Positions 7,635 to 16,128 of a stretch of DNA of 64,000 nucleotides are shown piece by piece (within the stretch, counting starts at the first letter, position 1; each line of letters begins with the position of its first letter). This DNA is from CAZKCI01 sp964584165 (GTDB taxonomy: Bacteria; Auribacterota; Erginobacteria; Erginobacterales; CAZKCI01), in NCBI GenBank assembly GCA_964584165.1, contig CAZOYW010000003.1, positions 59,762-123,761 on the forward strand, read 5' to 3'. The notes beneath the pieces are model-generated. The model ran no database searches. It saw nothing but the letters and a program-made list of their open reading frames with translations, and was not told the DNA's origin. Made by a program: the position numbers and the translations under genes.

Positions 7635-9425
7635 CTACCTCGTCGCCGGTATGTCGCCCGATGTTCCGAAGTAGAGGCGGGTCAGGTTTCTCACCGCCCA
7701 GACGCCGCTAGAGGGCTTGAAGACGGCGATGTCGTCCCCGAAGTTGGAGTCGGCCGCGTAGTCGCCGGGAACGGGCGCGTCAGAGGAGCCGCCGAAGTAG
7801 ATCCGGGTCAGGTCCTTGACCGCCCACATCCCGTAGGAGGAGCGGAAGACCGCCGCCTCCATCGGGCCGGAGCTGTCGTAGTCGCCCGGGACCGGCCGGT
7901 CTCCGGACTGGCCGAAGGTGAAGCGGGTGAGGTCCTTGATCACCCAGAGGCCGGAGGAGGGGCGGAAGGCGGCGATGCGCTTTTGGTCGTAGGGGTAACC
8001 GAAGTAGGCCGGAGCGGGGTAATCGCCGGAGGAGCCGAGATAGGCCGAGGTGACGTTCCGGATCGACCAATAGCCGGTCGCGGCGCGGAAGATCCCGGCG
8101 TCGCAGGTCCCGTCGCCGTCGTAGTCGCCGGGGACGGAGGCGTCGGAGGACTGGCCGAAGTAGAAGCGGGTGAGGTTGCGGACCGCCCAGAGTCCGCCCG
8201 CGGGGCGGAAGGTCGTGATGTCGGTGGTCCCGTCGCCGTTGAAGTCGCCGGAGGCAGGGAGGTCTCCGGAGGAGCCGAAGCTCAGGCGGGAGACGTTCCG
8301 GACCGACCAGAGTCCGTAGTAAGAGCGGAAGACGGCGACGTCGGTCAGCCCGAACGTGCCGTCGTAGTCTCCGGAGTCGATGACGACGTAGGCGGAAGTG
8401 GCCGGCGCGGCCTGCCCGTAGACGAGGTAGCAGACCTCGCAGGAGGAGCGGGCCGAGCCGTAGCGGATCCGCATGTAGCCGCTCTCGCCCCAGGTGTCGC
8501 CCCAGGAGTTGCGGAGGATCCAAACGCCGCCACCGCCTTCCGGAGGGCTGTCGTCCCAGCCGACCAGGGAAATGGCGTGGTTGGTGTAGGTGTGGTAGCA
8601 CTCGGATCCGATCTCCGGGTCAGGCGGGCACGTGGTGCTGGTGTTCTGGTAGACCCCCGAATCATAAGCCTCGAACCCGGTATCCACGTCCACCGAGGCG
8701 TCGACTGGGCCGTAGGTCATGATCGCGGTCTTGATCGCGTTGGTGTCGTTGCAGGTGATGCGGTGCCAGGACTGGAAGGCGTAGGTATGGTCGGACCAGT
8801 GGGTGCAGGATCCGGGGTCGCTCTCCCGGTAAGGGAAGGCCGACTCCAGGATGATCCCCTGCCGGGTCAGCGCCTCCAGTTCCATGTAATCCCAGTCTGC
8901 GCCGTTGCAGCCGTAGAAATGCTCTTCATATTGGGAGAGCCTCCCCAGGCACCAGATGATGTAGGACTCGGAGAAGTCGATGCAGTTCGAGCCGTAGAGA
9001 CCGTTGGCGAAATTATACGTCCCCTCGGCGGCGCCGCAGGCGCCGAAGGAGTAGCAGGAGCCGCAGTCCCCCTGGTCGCGGACCGCGCCGATGTAGGAGT
9101 GGCCGTTGTAGGAGCGCCAGTCGAAGGAAGAGGGGAGGGCGGTCCGGCCGAGTTGGCGGGCGAGGGGGCCGAGGTCGTCGGAGACGGCGCGCGACCGGGG
9201 TGCGCGGGGGAAGCGGCGGGCGAAGAAGGCCGCCTTCTCGGCGGGGGTCATGTCGAAGATCCGGTTGTGGCCGACGGTGAAGGAGTAGCCGTTGTAGTCG
9301 ATCTTGTAGCGGATCTCCTCCAACGTGTCTCCCGGCTTGAAGGCAAGAGGCTCGGCGGCGGCCGCGCCGGCGGAGGAAAGGATCAGGAACACGGCAAGAG
9401 CCAAAGACGGGACCGACGTTCTCAT
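7635..9425 (-). CDS. Secreted papain-like (C1A) cysteine protease with six-repeat propeller-like C-terminus
   Basis: A 596-residue secreted cysteine protease. It has a signal peptide (MRTSVPSLALAVFLILSSAG), a short propeptide, and a C1A domain with GAVRDQGDCGSCYSFG (catalytic Cys124), TNHAISLVGWDD (His283) and WILRNSWGDTWGESGYM (Asn306). From residue 350 to the end there are six about 41-residue repeats with DxDGDG loops and GLWAVRNLTRFYFG strands, the same module as in the S8 protease upstream. The ATG at 9425 is preceded by AAAGGAGG at 9433-9440. A longer in-frame start at 9560 is rejected because the extra residues (HAVHKVHAVH) are translated 9-base repeat DNA. The gene sits between two matching pairs of repeat arrays. 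Confidence 0.93.
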   Translation of the reverse strand: MRTSVPSLALAVFLILSSAGAAAAEPLAFKPGDTLEEIRYKIDYNGYSFTVGHNRIFDMTPAEKAAFFARRFPRAPRSRAVSDDLGPLARQLGRTALPSSFDWRSYNGHSYIGAVRDQGDCGSCYSFGACGAAEGTYNFANGLYGSNCIDFSESYIIWCLGRLSQYEEHFYGCNGADWDYMELEALTRQGIILESAFPYRESDPGSCTHWSDHTYAFQSWHRITCNDTNAIKTAIMTYGPVDASVDVDTGFEAYDSGVYQNTSTTCPPDPEIGSECYHTYTNHAISLVGWDDSPPEGGGGVWILRNSWGDTWGESGYMRIRYGSARSSCEVCYLVYGQAAPATSAYVVIDSGDYDGTFGLTDVAVFRSYYGLWSVRNVSRLSFGSSGDLPASGDFNGDGTTDITTFRPAGGLWAVRNLTRFYFGQSSDASVPGDYDGDGTCDAGIFRAATGYWSIRNVTSAYLGSSGDYPAPAYFGYPYDQKRIAAFRPSSGLWVIKDLTRFTFGQSGDRPVPGDYDSSGPMEAAVFRSSYGMWAVKDLTRIYFGGSSDAPVPGDYAADSNFGDDIAVFKPSSGVWAVRNLTRLYFGTSGDIPATR

Positions 9426-9476
9426 GGAATTCCCTCCTTTTACGCAGAATAGCGCACCGCGCCCGGGCGGCAGGGT

Positions 9477-9556
9477 TTGGACGGGATGGACGTTATGGAC
9501 GGCATGGACGGTATGGACGATATGGACGGCATGGACTTTATGGACGGCATGGACGG
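9477..9556. repeat. 9-base tandem array (ATGGACGGC)
   Basis: Nine or so copies of ATGGACGRY upstream of the C1A protease. It matches the array at 7464-7523 in word and orientation. Confidence 0.85.
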
Positions 9557-9583
9557 ACACTAGTCACAAGTCACCAGTCACCA
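9557..9583. repeat. Short 7-base array (TCACCAG)
   Basis: ACTAGTCACAAGTCACCAGTCACC abuts the stop codon of the lipoprotein gene at 9584. It repeats the order found at 7464-7634: first the 9-base array, then the 7-base array. Confidence 0.75.
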
Positions 9584-9913
9584 TTAGTTCGTCAAGCCGG
9601 TCAAGTGGCCGTTAGTGATGTTGAGGGTGACCTCGCCGGACTTGAACTGGCCGATCGGGGTCAGATAGGTCCAGAGCTCGGTGACGCCGGAGTGGGCGTA
9701 GCTCACGGTCTTCCGGTCCGGCTCGCCCCAGGAGGCGAGGACGTCCTCGGCGTTCATGCCCTTGTCGATCCTCCCCTCCAGTATGGCCGCCTTCGACTCC
9801 GCGCTGAGGCCGGGGCGCTCGTCGACGTAGTCCTGGCGCCTTTGCTGGGGGGTGACGCAGCCGTGGAGGATGAGGATCGCCGCCAGGAGGCCCGCCGCGA
9901 GGGAATATTTCAT
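9584..9913 (-). CDS. Small SmpA/BamE-like lipoprotein
   Basis: A 109-residue lipoprotein with a clear signal and lipobox (LILHGC, Cys19). The body has GRIDKGMNAEDVLASWGEPD, which resembles the SmpA/OmlA (BamE) fold, in which a helix-turn-helix is followed by a WGxPD turn and a three-stranded sheet (ELWTYL, GEVTLNI, GHLTGL). BamE proteins help the outer-membrane protein insertion complex; whether this one does is inference. The gene ends against the 7-base array at 9557. It diverges from the PLP-protein gene at 10041; the 127 bases between hold the promoters, but none is clear. Confidence 0.75.
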   Translation of the reverse strand: MKYSLAAGLLAAILILHGCVTPQQRRQDYVDERPGLSAESKAAILEGRIDKGMNAEDVLASWGEPDRKTVSYAHSGVTELWTYLTPIGQFKSGEVTLNITNGHLTGLTN

Positions 9914-10040
9914 TGTCGGTTCGTTCTCCGGGTTTCATCCGCCGGCCCGCCGGCGGTGTACTAGAATACTACCATAAATTGGCCTCCAAGGGGAAACCGG
10001 GGGCGTGTTACACTAGCCATATGCGACTGGAGGCTTACGC

Positions 10041-10712
10041 ATGAGCATAGCGGATAACGTCCGCCGCCTCTTCTCCGAGCTTCCGCCCGGCGTGGAGGTG
10101 GTGGCGGCGGCCAAGACCCGGACGCCGGAAGAGATCCGGGAAGCCGTCGGGGCGGGGATCGCCCTGATCGGGGAGAACTACGTCCAGGAAGCGGAAGCTG
10201 CCCGAGCGGAGCTGGGCGAGAGCGTGCGCTGGCACCTGATCGGCCATCTTCAGTCCAACAAGGCGAAAAAGGCGGCCGCCATCTTCGACCTGGTCCAGAC
10301 CGTCGACTCCCTCTCCCTGGCCCGGGAGATCGACAAGCGCTGCGCCGCTCTCGGCAAGAGCATGCCGATCCTGATCGAGGTCAACAGCGGGCGGGAGGAG
10401 CAGAAGTCGGGTGTGATGCCGGAGGCGGCCGAGGGGTTGGTCCGGGAGATCGCCGCCCTCCCCCGTCTCTCGGTCCGGGGGCTGATGACCATGGGGCCAT
10501 TCGAAGGCGACCCCGAGGCCGCCCGGCCCTGCTTCGTCGAGACCCGCAAGCTCTTCGAGAAGCTCAAGGAGAACCCCATCCCCAACGCGGAGATGAAGAT
10601 CCTTTCCATGGGCATGACCAATTCCTGGCGGGTGGCGGTCCAGGAAGGGTCGAACATGATCCGGGTGGGGACGCTGATCTTCGGGGAAAGAAGGCTGAAG
10701 GCTGAGGGCTGA
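10041..10712 (+). CDS. YggS/PROSC family pyridoxal-phosphate homeostasis protein
   Basis: A 223-residue single-domain TIM-barrel PLP-binding protein. The PLP lysine is K25 in VEVVAAAKTRTPEE. Other family marks are IGENYVQEA, RWHLIGHLQSNKAKKA, VQTVDSL, RGLMTMGPF and LSMGMTNSWRVAVQEGSNMIRVGTLIFG. Members keep free PLP in balance and show no enzyme activity. Length is normal for the family. ATG at 10041 gives the usual N-terminus. Confidence 0.93.
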   Translation: MSIADNVRRLFSELPPGVEVVAAAKTRTPEEIREAVGAGIALIGENYVQEAEAARAELGESVRWHLIGHLQSNKAKKAAAIFDLVQTVDSLSLAREIDKRCAALGKSMPILIEVNSGREEQKSGVMPEAAEGLVREIAALPRLSVRGLMTMGPFEGDPEAARPCFVETRKLFEKLKENPIPNAEMKILSMGMTNSWRVAVQEGSNMIRVGTLIFGERRLKAEG

Positions 10713-10749
10713 AGGTGGGGAGGTTCATCGCGATCGCGCGCCGCCGGCT

Positions 10750-10776
10750 GTAGGCCCCGACTCTGTCGGGGCCTAC
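10750..10776. terminator. Hairpin after the YggS gene
   Basis: GTAGGCCCCGAC pairs with GTCGGGGCCTAC around a TCT loop. There is no T-tract. It may be a factor-assisted terminator or one half of a dispersed intergenic element, since CGCGCCGGGCCGCGG words follow. Confidence 0.45.
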
Positions 10777-10895
10777 AAGGCGCGCCGGGCCGCGGATGCG
10801 GCCGAATGAGGGGGAGAGGGATGGATATCCACTTCCTTCTGTGGTATCCTCGTCTCGTTTTTCGGAGACAATCCATAATTCCGGAGGAATGATAA

Positions 10896-11192
10896 GTGAA
10901 AGCCGCTCTCCTCTTCACCGGCACCAGCCCGATCCTCATTCTGACTAGCTATCCGGTCTTCAACGATCCCGGCCTGGTCGCCAAGCTTAAGGACAAAGGA
11001 ATCGACAAGTACGCCGCCTTCGAGGTCCCGGTGGAGACCTGCCGTCGCCGTTACGGCGCCCGTTTCGTTTCGGTCTCCCAGGACCTCAAGGAGAAGGACG
11101 ATCTCCGGGTGCTGGACTACAGCGGCGAGCACGCCTTCTACAGCTTTAAATGGGAGGAGATGCAGGATCCGGTCAAGGTTTACTCTCGATAG
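10896..11192 (+). CDS. Small conserved protein of unknown function
   Basis: A 98-residue protein starting MKAALLFTGTSPILILTSYP, with a central PVETCRRRYGARFVSV and a C-terminal VLDYSGEHAFYSFKWEEM. It resembles a widespread family of about 95-residue cytosolic proteins with no assigned role (recalled, not searched). There is no signal peptide or long membrane segment. It starts with GTG at 10896, about 10 bases after a GGAGGAATGATAAG leader that provides the ribosome site. Its stop codon lies inside a perfect 20-base palindrome (11186-11230). Confidence 0.7.
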   Translation: MKAALLFTGTSPILILTSYPVFNDPGLVAKLKDKGIDKYAAFEVPVETCRRRYGARFVSVSQDLKEKDDLRVLDYSGEHAFYSFKWEEMQDPVKVYSR

Positions 11193-12862
11193 CGGAGCTT
11201 GTCCCGGGGAGGGACAAGCTCCGCTATCGAAATCTCCGGATCGGAAGGCCAACCGCCGCGAATCCCTCGGATTCCGTTCGCCCGGCGCGGGGATCATCGG
11301 ACATAAAAACGACCCCACGGCCATACCTCCTCCTCGCCGTCGTCATCCTCGGGGCCGTCCTCCGCCTCTCCGCCCTCGACCTGATGGAGTTCAAGAACGA
11401 CGAGGTGGCGGGGATCGTTCTTGCCCGTCAGACCATCCGGAGCGGTCTCGGCCGGGAAGGGCTGGCGGGGATGATGAGCGGCGCCGGCATCCGCAACCCT
11501 CCGGGTTTCCTCTATCTCCTCTCCCCGGTGGCGGTCTTCACGGCTTCGCCTCTTCCCTATGCCTACTGGGTCGCCCTCTTCGGCGCCGCCTCGGTCTTCA
11601 TCCTCTTCCTCCTCGGCCGGGAGCTTGGCGCTCCCGCCGCCGGTTTCTGGTCGGCCGCCTTTCTCGCCGCCCATCCCTGGCATATCCTTTACTCCCGCAA
11701 GATCTGGGCCCAGTCGCTCCTGCCGTTCTTCGCCCTCCTTTTTCTCCTCGCGCTCGCCCGCGCTGAGCGGAGCGCGCGAAGCCGCGCTGCCTTCTGGGCT
11801 ATCCTGCTCGCGAGCCTGATCTGGCAGGTCCACTACTCCGGCTACTGCGTCCTCTTCGTCTGCGCGGCTTGGCTCGCCGCCTCCGCGTTCCGGCGGCGGC
11901 TGAACTATCCCTGGGCCGCCCTGGGCGTCGCCGCGGGCGCGCTCCTCCTCCTCCCCTACGCCCTCTACCTACGGGGGTCGGGAGGGGAGGACATTCTCCG
12001 CTCCTTTCGCGGTCCCTGGTTCGGCGGCCCGGCGGCCGCGGAGAAGCTCGGAACGATCCTCCGCTCCTTCTCCGCCACCGCCTTCTCCGGAGGCTTCGGC
12101 TATCCGTTCACCTCGGCTCTCTCACCCCTCTCCGCGACCGCGCTGGGGAGGGGATCGGCCTGGATCTCTCCCGTCGCCGCCGCCGCCCCCTTCCTGATCC
12201 TGGCCCTGGCGGCCGCGGGGGGCCTGGCTCTCCGCCGGAGAAGGGAAGAGCCGGCCCTCGCTCGTTTCGTCCCCTGGCTTCTCCTCTTCGTCCTGGCGCC
12301 GCCCTTCCTCTACTTCATCCGCGGCATCGAAGCTCCTCCCCACTATTTCCTCGTTTCCTTCCCCGCGCTCATTCTCATGGCCGGAGTCGGCATGGAGAAC
12401 CTGCTCTCCTTCGCCGCGACGCGGGGGGCGAAGTCCGGCGGGGAAGGAGAGCATCGGAGACGGAGCACTATCCTCGGTTCGTGCGCGGCGCTGCTCGGGA
12501 TGCTGGTCGTCTTCGCGGGGGTCAACATCTGGAAGGCCTTCCTCGGGGAGATCGGGAGGGCGGGGGGGACGGGCGGCGACTTCGGGCTCTCCTACCGCGT
12601 CCAGGAACGGGTCGCCGGCGCGCTTCGGGAAGAGAGGGCGGGGGAGGTGGACGCGCTCCTGATGCGGGACGAAGGCGTCGGCGTACGCTATCTGTTCGAG
12701 CTCCGGCGGACCGGTCCTCCGCCCGCCCCGTCCGTCCGCGCCCGCCTGATCGATGGGCTTCTCTTCCCGGGCCGGGAGTGCTCGCCTTACCGGGGGGAGA
12801 CCGTTCAGCGGAGGATCGGCCCGGTCACGATCTGCCTCTCCGGACCTTCGGTAAGGCCGTAG
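11150..12862 (+). CDS. Polytopic glycosyltransferase family 39 (PMT_2/ArnT-like) protein
   Basis: A membrane glycosyltransferase that uses a lipid-linked sugar donor. The first loop holds LMEFKNDEVAGIVLARQ, with the acidic residues expected after the first membrane span, then NPPGFLYLL and many hydrophobic spans to residue 480, ending in a soluble tail. The start is uncertain: the only in-frame ATG upstream of the first span is 11150, which overlaps the previous gene and translates its stop palindrome. No GTG or TTG is in frame, so a non-standard start near 11300 (an ATA follows TCATCGGAC) is possible. It begins a run of four related membrane proteins. The acceptor is unknown. Confidence 0.8.
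   Translation: MGGDAGSGQGLLSIAELVPGRDKLRYRNLRIGRPTAANPSDSVRPARGSSDIKTTPRPYLLLAVVILGAVLRLSALDLMEFKNDEVAGIVLARQTIRSGLGREGLAGMMSGAGIRNPPGFLYLLSPVAVFTASPLPYAYWVALFGAASVFILFLLGRELGAPAAGFWSAAFLAAHPWHILYSRKIWAQSLLPFFALLFLLALARAERSARSRAAFWAILLASLIWQVHYSGYCVLFVCAAWLAASAFRRRLNYPWAALGVAAGALLLLPYALYLRGSGGEDILRSFRGPWFGGPAAAEKLGTILRSFSATAFSGGFGYPFTSALSPLSATALGRGSAWISPVAAAAPFLILALAAAGGLALRRRREEPALARFVPWLLLFVLAPPFLYFIRGIEAPPHYFLVSFPALILMAGVGMENLLSFAATRGAKSGGEGEHRRRSTILGSCAALLGMLVVFAGVNIWKAFLGEIGRAGGTGGDFGLSYRVQERVAGALREERAGEVDALLMRDEGVGVRYLFELRRTGPPPAPSVRARLIDGLLFPGRECSPYRGETVQRRIGPVTICLSGPSVRP
11186..11230. terminator. Stop-codon palindrome, 20-base perfect arms
   Basis: TCGATAGCGGAGCTTGTCCC at 11186-11205 is repeated in inverse at 11211-11230, with a GGGGA loop. 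The TAG at 11190-11192 is the stop of the 98-residue gene. No T-tract follows. Confidence 0.85.
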
Positions 12863-12879
12863 CGTCGTCGCGGGCGGCC

Positions 12880-12905
12880 GGGCCGCCGGTTCATAAGAAC
12901 CGGCC
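12880..12905. repeat. Small palindrome GCCGGTTC/GAACCGGC
   Basis: GCCGGTTCATAAGAACCGGC lies between two glycosyltransferase genes. A near copy (GCCGGTTCATAGAACCGGC) occurs at about 22060-22080, both flanked by GGCCT. Confidence 0.6.
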
Positions 12906-12920
12906 TGCAGGAATCGGTTA

Positions 12921-14654
12921 TTGAATGGGAACCGCAAAATAACCGTTAGTCTTATCGTCGGGACCCTGCTTGCGGTCTACATCGCGCTCTCCGTGGGCTC
13001 TTCGCTCGACGACTCCCCCACCTTCGACGAGGGGGTCCACCTCGCCGCCGGCTTCGCCTGGCTGAAGTGGCCCCGCGCCCAGATCTACGACCCCGCCAAT
13101 CCATCCTTCACCAACGCGTTCGCCGCCCTGCCTCTTCTCTTTCTGCGTCTCGACCCTTTCTTCGACCGCTGCCGCCCGCCCGGCCTGACCCCGGAGGAGA
13201 CCCTCGGCTTCATCCAGTGGCTGAGCCAGAAACTCCTTTACCAGACCAGGCCGGGAGCGGACACCCTTCTCATCGCCTGCCGCCTCCCCATGATCCTCCT
13301 CTCCGCGCTCTTCGGGCTGGCCGTGTTTTTCTGGGCGCGGGCCCTGGCGGGAGAAGCGGCGGGGCTGATCGCCCTCGCCCTTTTCGTCTTTTCCCCCGAG
13401 ATGCTCGCCCATGGCCGGCTGATCACCAACGACGCGGGAGGCGCCTTCTTCATGACGCTCGCCGTCTTCTGGTTCTGGCGGGGGCTGGAGAGCGGGAGGC
13501 GCTCGCCGCTCGTCCGCTCGGGTCTCGCCGCCGGCGCGGCCGCCGCGACCAAATACGCCGCGCTTTCCCTCCTCCCCATCCTGCTGATCTGCGGAGCCAT
13601 CTTCACCGCCGCCCGCCGGGCGGAGAAGGGGAGCTGGAAGCGTTTCGCCGGGAGTTATCTCCTCTGGCTGGGAGCGGCCTTCCTCGTCGTCGCCGCGGTC
13701 TACCGGGTGCGGGACCTCCCTCTCTACGGGGGGGGTATCGTCGAGACCCTCGGCCACTACCAGGGCTGGCGCCCATCCTTCCTCCTCGGCCGCTACAGCG
13801 GGGCCGGCTGGCGCTATTACTTCCTGGTCACCCTGCTTTTGAAGACCCCTCCCGCCTTCTTCCTCCTCCTCGCCCTGGGCGCCCTCGGCCTCCGCGGTCG
13901 GCTGATCCGGGAGTGGCCGGATTATCTCTTTGTCGTCCTCCCCCCCGCCGCCTACTTCCTGGCCGCCTCGCTCTCGCGCCTGGACATCGGCAATCGCCAC
14001 GTCCTCTTCGTCTACGCGCCGCTCTTCGTTCTCACCGCCGCGGGGACCGCGGCGATGACAAGGAAACTGATCGGCCTCCTCATCATCCCCCTCCTTCTCT
14101 GGCACGCCGCCTCCGCCCTCGCCGTTTACCCGCATTTTCTCGCCTACGTCAGCGAGCTGGCGGGGGGGCCGAAGAACGCGGTGAAGCTCTTGAGCGACTC
14201 GAACGTCGACTGGGGCCAGGACCTGAAACGCCTGAAGCTGGCGATGGACCGCCGGGGGATCGGCGGCGTCGTCCTCTCCTATTTCGGCGAGGCCGACCCC
14301 CGCTACTACGGGATCGACTACCAGTATCTCTTCTCCGACGGTCCGCTCCCCTACCGGGAGCTCGGGAAACCGCCGGGGAGAAAATGGCTCGCGATCAGCC
14401 TGAAATGCCTCCAGGGGGTCTCTTTCGATGACCACGGCCTCTACGCCTGGCTCCGGGAGTATTCCCCCGTCGAGTCGATCGGCCACACGATCTTCCTCTA
14501 CGATCTCACCGGGGAAATTGACGCCTGCCTCCGCCTCGCCTATATTTATACGGCCACGGGGCGCCCCGCCCTGGCCGAAAGAGAGCTGCGGGAAGCGCTG
14601 GCCCGGGACCCGGAGAACCCGGCGGCGCGGCGTCTGCTGAGCGGCCTCCGGTGA
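12921..14654 (+). CDS. GT39-type membrane glycosyltransferase with C-terminal TPR-like helix
   Basis: A 577-residue polytopic protein. After the first span it has the acidic loop SSLDDSPTFDEGVHLAAGFAW and YDPANPSFTNAF, typical of PMT_2/GT39 proteins. About ten further spans follow, then a soluble region with VKLLSDSNVDWGQDLKRLK, which is common in this family. The last 30 residues (LAERELREALARDPENPAA) form a TPR-like helix pair. The start codon is TTG at 12921. The sugar and acceptor cannot be told from sequence. Confidence 0.88.
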   Translation: MNGNRKITVSLIVGTLLAVYIALSVGSSLDDSPTFDEGVHLAAGFAWLKWPRAQIYDPANPSFTNAFAALPLLFLRLDPFFDRCRPPGLTPEETLGFIQWLSQKLLYQTRPGADTLLIACRLPMILLSALFGLAVFFWARALAGEAAGLIALALFVFSPEMLAHGRLITNDAGGAFFMTLAVFWFWRGLESGRRSPLVRSGLAAGAAAATKYAALSLLPILLICGAIFTAARRAEKGSWKRFAGSYLLWLGAAFLVVAAVYRVRDLPLYGGGIVETLGHYQGWRPSFLLGRYSGAGWRYYFLVTLLLKTPPAFFLLLALGALGLRGRLIREWPDYLFVVLPPAAYFLAASLSRLDIGNRHVLFVYAPLFVLTAAGTAAMTRKLIGLLIIPLLLWHAASALAVYPHFLAYVSELAGGPKNAVKLLSDSNVDWGQDLKRLKLAMDRRGIGGVVLSYFGEADPRYYGIDYQYLFSDGPLPYRELGKPPGRKWLAISLKCLQGVSFDDHGLYAWLREYSPVESIGHTIFLYDLTGEIDACLRLAYIYTATGRPALAERELREALARDPENPAARRLLSGLR

Positions 14655-14691
14655 TCCGGGTCGGCGGGGCCGCAGCCCAGAGGGTGAGCGG

Positions 14692-16128
14692 TTGAAAAAT
14701 CCGTTCCGGAACGAATGGCTTCTCCTCGCCGCCCTCGGCGTCGGCTACGTGGCGGCCGGTTTCGCCCTCTCCCTCTATCACGACTACGTTCTTCTCGCCG
14801 TCAGCACCGACTCCGGTTCCATGGTCCAGGCGATCTGGACGACCGCCCACGGCTACGGCGTGCTCTATCTCCCCTGGCTGGGCGGGAGCTACCTGGGCGA
14901 TCATTTCTCCCCGCTGCTCCTGCTCCTGGTGCCGTTCTACCTGCTCATCCCCCACGCCGGGACCGTTCTCTTCCTGAAGAGCCTGTCCATCGGTCTGGTC
15001 GCCTGGCCGACCTACCTGCTCGCCCGCCATTGGATGCGGGATCGCCGCGCCGCCCTGGTCTGCGCGCTCGTCCCCCTGTTCTATCCCACGATCCTGAGCC
15101 AGCACTTCAACCAGATCAACCCGGACCACTTCATCCTGCCCCCGCTGCTTTTTAGCTTCTATTTCTTCGAGACCGGCCGGATCCGGCCCTTTCTCCTCTT
15201 CGCCCTCCTCGCCCTGGGGGCGAAGGAAACCGTCGCCGGGGCGATCTTCATGTTCGGGGTCTACGCCCTTCTCCGGAGGATGAGGTGGAACCGGGTGGTC
15301 CTGCCCATGCTGGTCGCGACGGCCTTTTTCGCCGGCTATTACTTCTTCTTCGGGCCGTACTGCAGCGCCGGCGGCGAGCTGCCGTCCCTGAGGTACCTCG
15401 ATCACCTCGGGGGGTCGCGCGCGGAGATCGCCCGCACGCTGCTTACGACGCCGTGGGCGCTCTGCCGCCCCTTTTTTTGGCAGAAGGCCGACAAGCTGAT
15501 CTACGCCCTGCTCGTCCTCGCTCCGGTGGGTTTCCTCCCCCCCCTCCTCGGCCTGCCTTCGCTCGTCGCCCTGCCGGATTTCTTCGTCAACCTGATCGGG
15601 CCCCCCGGCTTCAGCGTGCTGAGGTGGCATTACGGGATGGTGATCGGGGCGTTTTTCTGCCTGGGTTCGATCGACGCGATCGCCCGCCTGGCCCGGAAGG
15701 CGCAAGCGCGTTGGGGGGGGAGAGCGGAACTCCTTCTGTCCTGCGGGCTCCTCTGCGCCTGCCTGGGCGGCCTGGGCTCGATCATCAACCCGCGCGACTG
15801 GCGGCCGGGCCCCGGCCACCGGGCCCGGCAGGAGGTCCTATCCCTCATCCCCCCGCAGGCTTCGGTCCTCTCCAGCGACGATCTCTACCTGCGCCTGGCG
15901 GAGCGGCTGGAGGTCGTGACCTGGGAGAAGTACCTGGATCTCTACCAGAGGCAGAAGAACCCGCGCCCGGCCGCGGATTTCGACTATGTGATCGTTAACG
16001 CGCTCTACTACGGCGAAGACCCGCAGGTCGGGGAGCTGGTGGCGCGCCTCCTCAAATCCCCCGACCACGCCCTCATCTACCATCGCGATGGAATGCTCCT
16101 CATCAAAAGAAAACCCGGCTCCGATTGA
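14692..16128 (+). CDS. DUF2079 polytopic membrane protein
   Basis: A 478-residue protein with about ten membrane spans. STDSGSMVQAIWTTAHGYGV followed by GSYLGDHFSPLLLLLVPFY is the signature of the DUF2079 family, which is related to GT39-type glycosyltransferases. LGAKETVAGAIFMFGVY in the middle also fits. The start is TTG at 14692 with AGGGTGAG upstream. It lies between GT39 genes and overlaps the next one by 41 bases, so it is probably co-transcribed and works on the same glycan. Exact function unknown. Confidence 0.85.
   Translation: MKNPFRNEWLLLAALGVGYVAAGFALSLYHDYVLLAVSTDSGSMVQAIWTTAHGYGVLYLPWLGGSYLGDHFSPLLLLLVPFYLLIPHAGTVLFLKSLSIGLVAWPTYLLARHWMRDRRAALVCALVPLFYPTILSQHFNQINPDHFILPPLLFSFYFFETGRIRPFLLFALLALGAKETVAGAIFMFGVYALLRRMRWNRVVLPMLVATAFFAGYYFFFGPYCSAGGELPSLRYLDHLGGSRAEIARTLLTTPWALCRPFFWQKADKLIYALLVLAPVGFLPPLLGLPSLVALPDFFVNLIGPPGFSVLRWHYGMVIGAFFCLGSIDAIARLARKAQARWGGRAELLLSCGLLCACLGGLGSIINPRDWRPGPGHRARQEVLSLIPPQASVLSSDDLYLRLAERLEVVTWEKYLDLYQRQKNPRPAADFDYVIVNALYYGEDPQVGELVARLLKSPDHALIYHRDGMLLIKRKPGSD

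Noticed and set aside
9426..9560. An N-terminal extension of the C1A protease (HAVHKVHAVHIVH)
   Set aside because: It is translated from the 9-base array; the ATG at 9425 has a strong AAAGGAGG and starts a signal peptide.
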